A DNA stretch of 64,000 bases, taken from assembly GCF_003182485.1 (NCBI RefSeq), contig NZ_QGTX01000001.1, forward strand, positions 2,066,001-2,130,000, given 5' to 3'. Origin of the DNA: Geodermatophilus normandii. GTDB lineage: Bacteria > Actinomycetota > Actinomycetes > Mycobacteriales > Geodermatophilaceae. Position numbers and translations under genes: made by a program. The notes beneath the pieces are model-generated. The model was not told the DNA's origin. It did not search any database and saw only the letters and a program-made list of their open reading frames with translations. Shown here one piece after another: positions 63,767 through 64,000 of the stretch; the stretch's first letter is position 1; every line of letters starts with the position of its first letter.

Positions 63767-64000
63767 TCACGCGTTGCCGAGCACCCGGTCGACCGAGATC
63801 TCGAGGACCACCCGCGCCGGGTTCTCCCGGGGCGTGCGGTAGCGCTGCGCGTAGCGCGCCTCCGCCTCGGCCACCGAGGCGGCGTCGTCGCGCACCACCG
63901 CCGTCCCCTCGAGGGTCAGCCAGCGGCGGCCGTCGACCTGGCAGACCGCGACCCGGGACCGGCCGGCACGGACGTGCCGGGCCTTGGCCGAGCTCCCCGA
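63767..64000 (-). CDS. PPOX-class (F420- or FMN-dependent) oxidoreductase, 5' end cut by the window edge
   Basis: The last 77 residues plus stop are present; the start lies beyond base 64000. The sequence [20 protein letters not shown] and [20 protein letters not shown], then [20 protein letters not shown] and [13 protein letters not shown], matches the C-terminal part of the split-barrel family of F420-dependent PPOX-like enzymes. The barrel N-terminus with the cofactor-binding residues is missing, so F420 rather than FMN cannot be confirmed. fbiA and fbiB in the same window show that F420 is made. Confidence 0.7.
   Translation of the reverse strand, partial: SGSSAKARHVRAGRSRVAVCQVDGRRWLTLEGTAVVRDDAASVAEAEARYAQRYRTPRENPARVVLEISVDRVLGNA

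Overview
The window is very GC-rich chromosomal DNA from an actinobacterium. Gene starts are often GTG, reading frames commonly overlap by 4 bp, and nearly all hairpin terminators lack a T tract. Gene content (mtrAB-lpqB, a WhiB protein, F420 biosynthesis, LCP ligase, LGFP repeats, a DUF222/HNH relic) and style point to Geodermatophilaceae or a near relative; that placement is inference. From memory of the M. tuberculosis map, the gene order is a scattered version of the Rv3241c-Rv3282 core (maf, accE, accD, birA, PH protein, GtrA, purK, purE, acyl-CoA dehydrogenase, LCP, wbbL, manC, fbiB, fbiA, whiB, metallopeptidase, DUF3499, manB, SIS protein, manA, sahH, mtrA, mtrB, lpqB, comF, hpf) with blocks inserted into it.

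Layout: 1-807 is a truncated sulfotransferase. 913-4202 holds maf-accE-accD, diverging from birA. 4321-7583 has two related membrane acyltransferases around a PH-domain protein. 7853-11961 is sbcDC. 11987-16201 has gtrA, a broken SGNH lipoprotein gene, purK, purE and an acyl-CoA dehydrogenase. 16312-19458 is an Emb-type arabinosyltransferase. 19564-22735 (minus strand) is a DUF1028 / 3-oxoacid CoA-transferase / TIGR03089 operon. 22819-24368 holds the PAP2 and UbiA proteins of decaprenyl-phosphoryl-arabinose synthesis. 25024-36497 is a cell-envelope block: LCP ligase, a small secreted protein, a 1012-residue LGFP-repeat protein, wzm, wzt, two galactofuranosyltransferases and glf. 36660-41415 has wbbL, manC, an SDR, a HhH-GPD glycosylase and rmlA. 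41444-44055 is fbiB-fbiA and a divergent whiB. 44197-48480 holds poorly conserved and broken genes. 48497-54707 is the metallopeptidase-like gene, DUF3499, manB, Trm112, SIS, DUF808 and manA. 54716-63144 is a secreted HNH nuclease, sahH, mtrAB-lpqB, comF and hpf. The right edge has a GNAT gene and a truncated PPOX-family gene.

Together the envelope genes form most of an arabinogalactan-like pathway: sugar nucleotides (rmlA, glf, manA, manB, manC), linkage rhamnose (wbbL), galactan (two GlfT-like enzymes), export (wzm-wzt), the arabinose donor (PAP2 and UbiA proteins), arabinan (Emb) and attachment to peptidoglycan (LCP). No mycolic-acid gene is seen here.

Two sequence-level patterns stand out. 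First, at least a dozen genes have a TANNNT -10 box only 5-10 bp before the start codon, implying widespread leaderless transcripts; in three cases the TAG stop of the upstream frame lies inside that box. Second, several genes are broken by single-base changes, often in G or C runs, including sahH and the 3' end of manA. These may be sequencing errors, but the SGNH and DUF222/HNH relics also lack internal blocks and look truly decayed.
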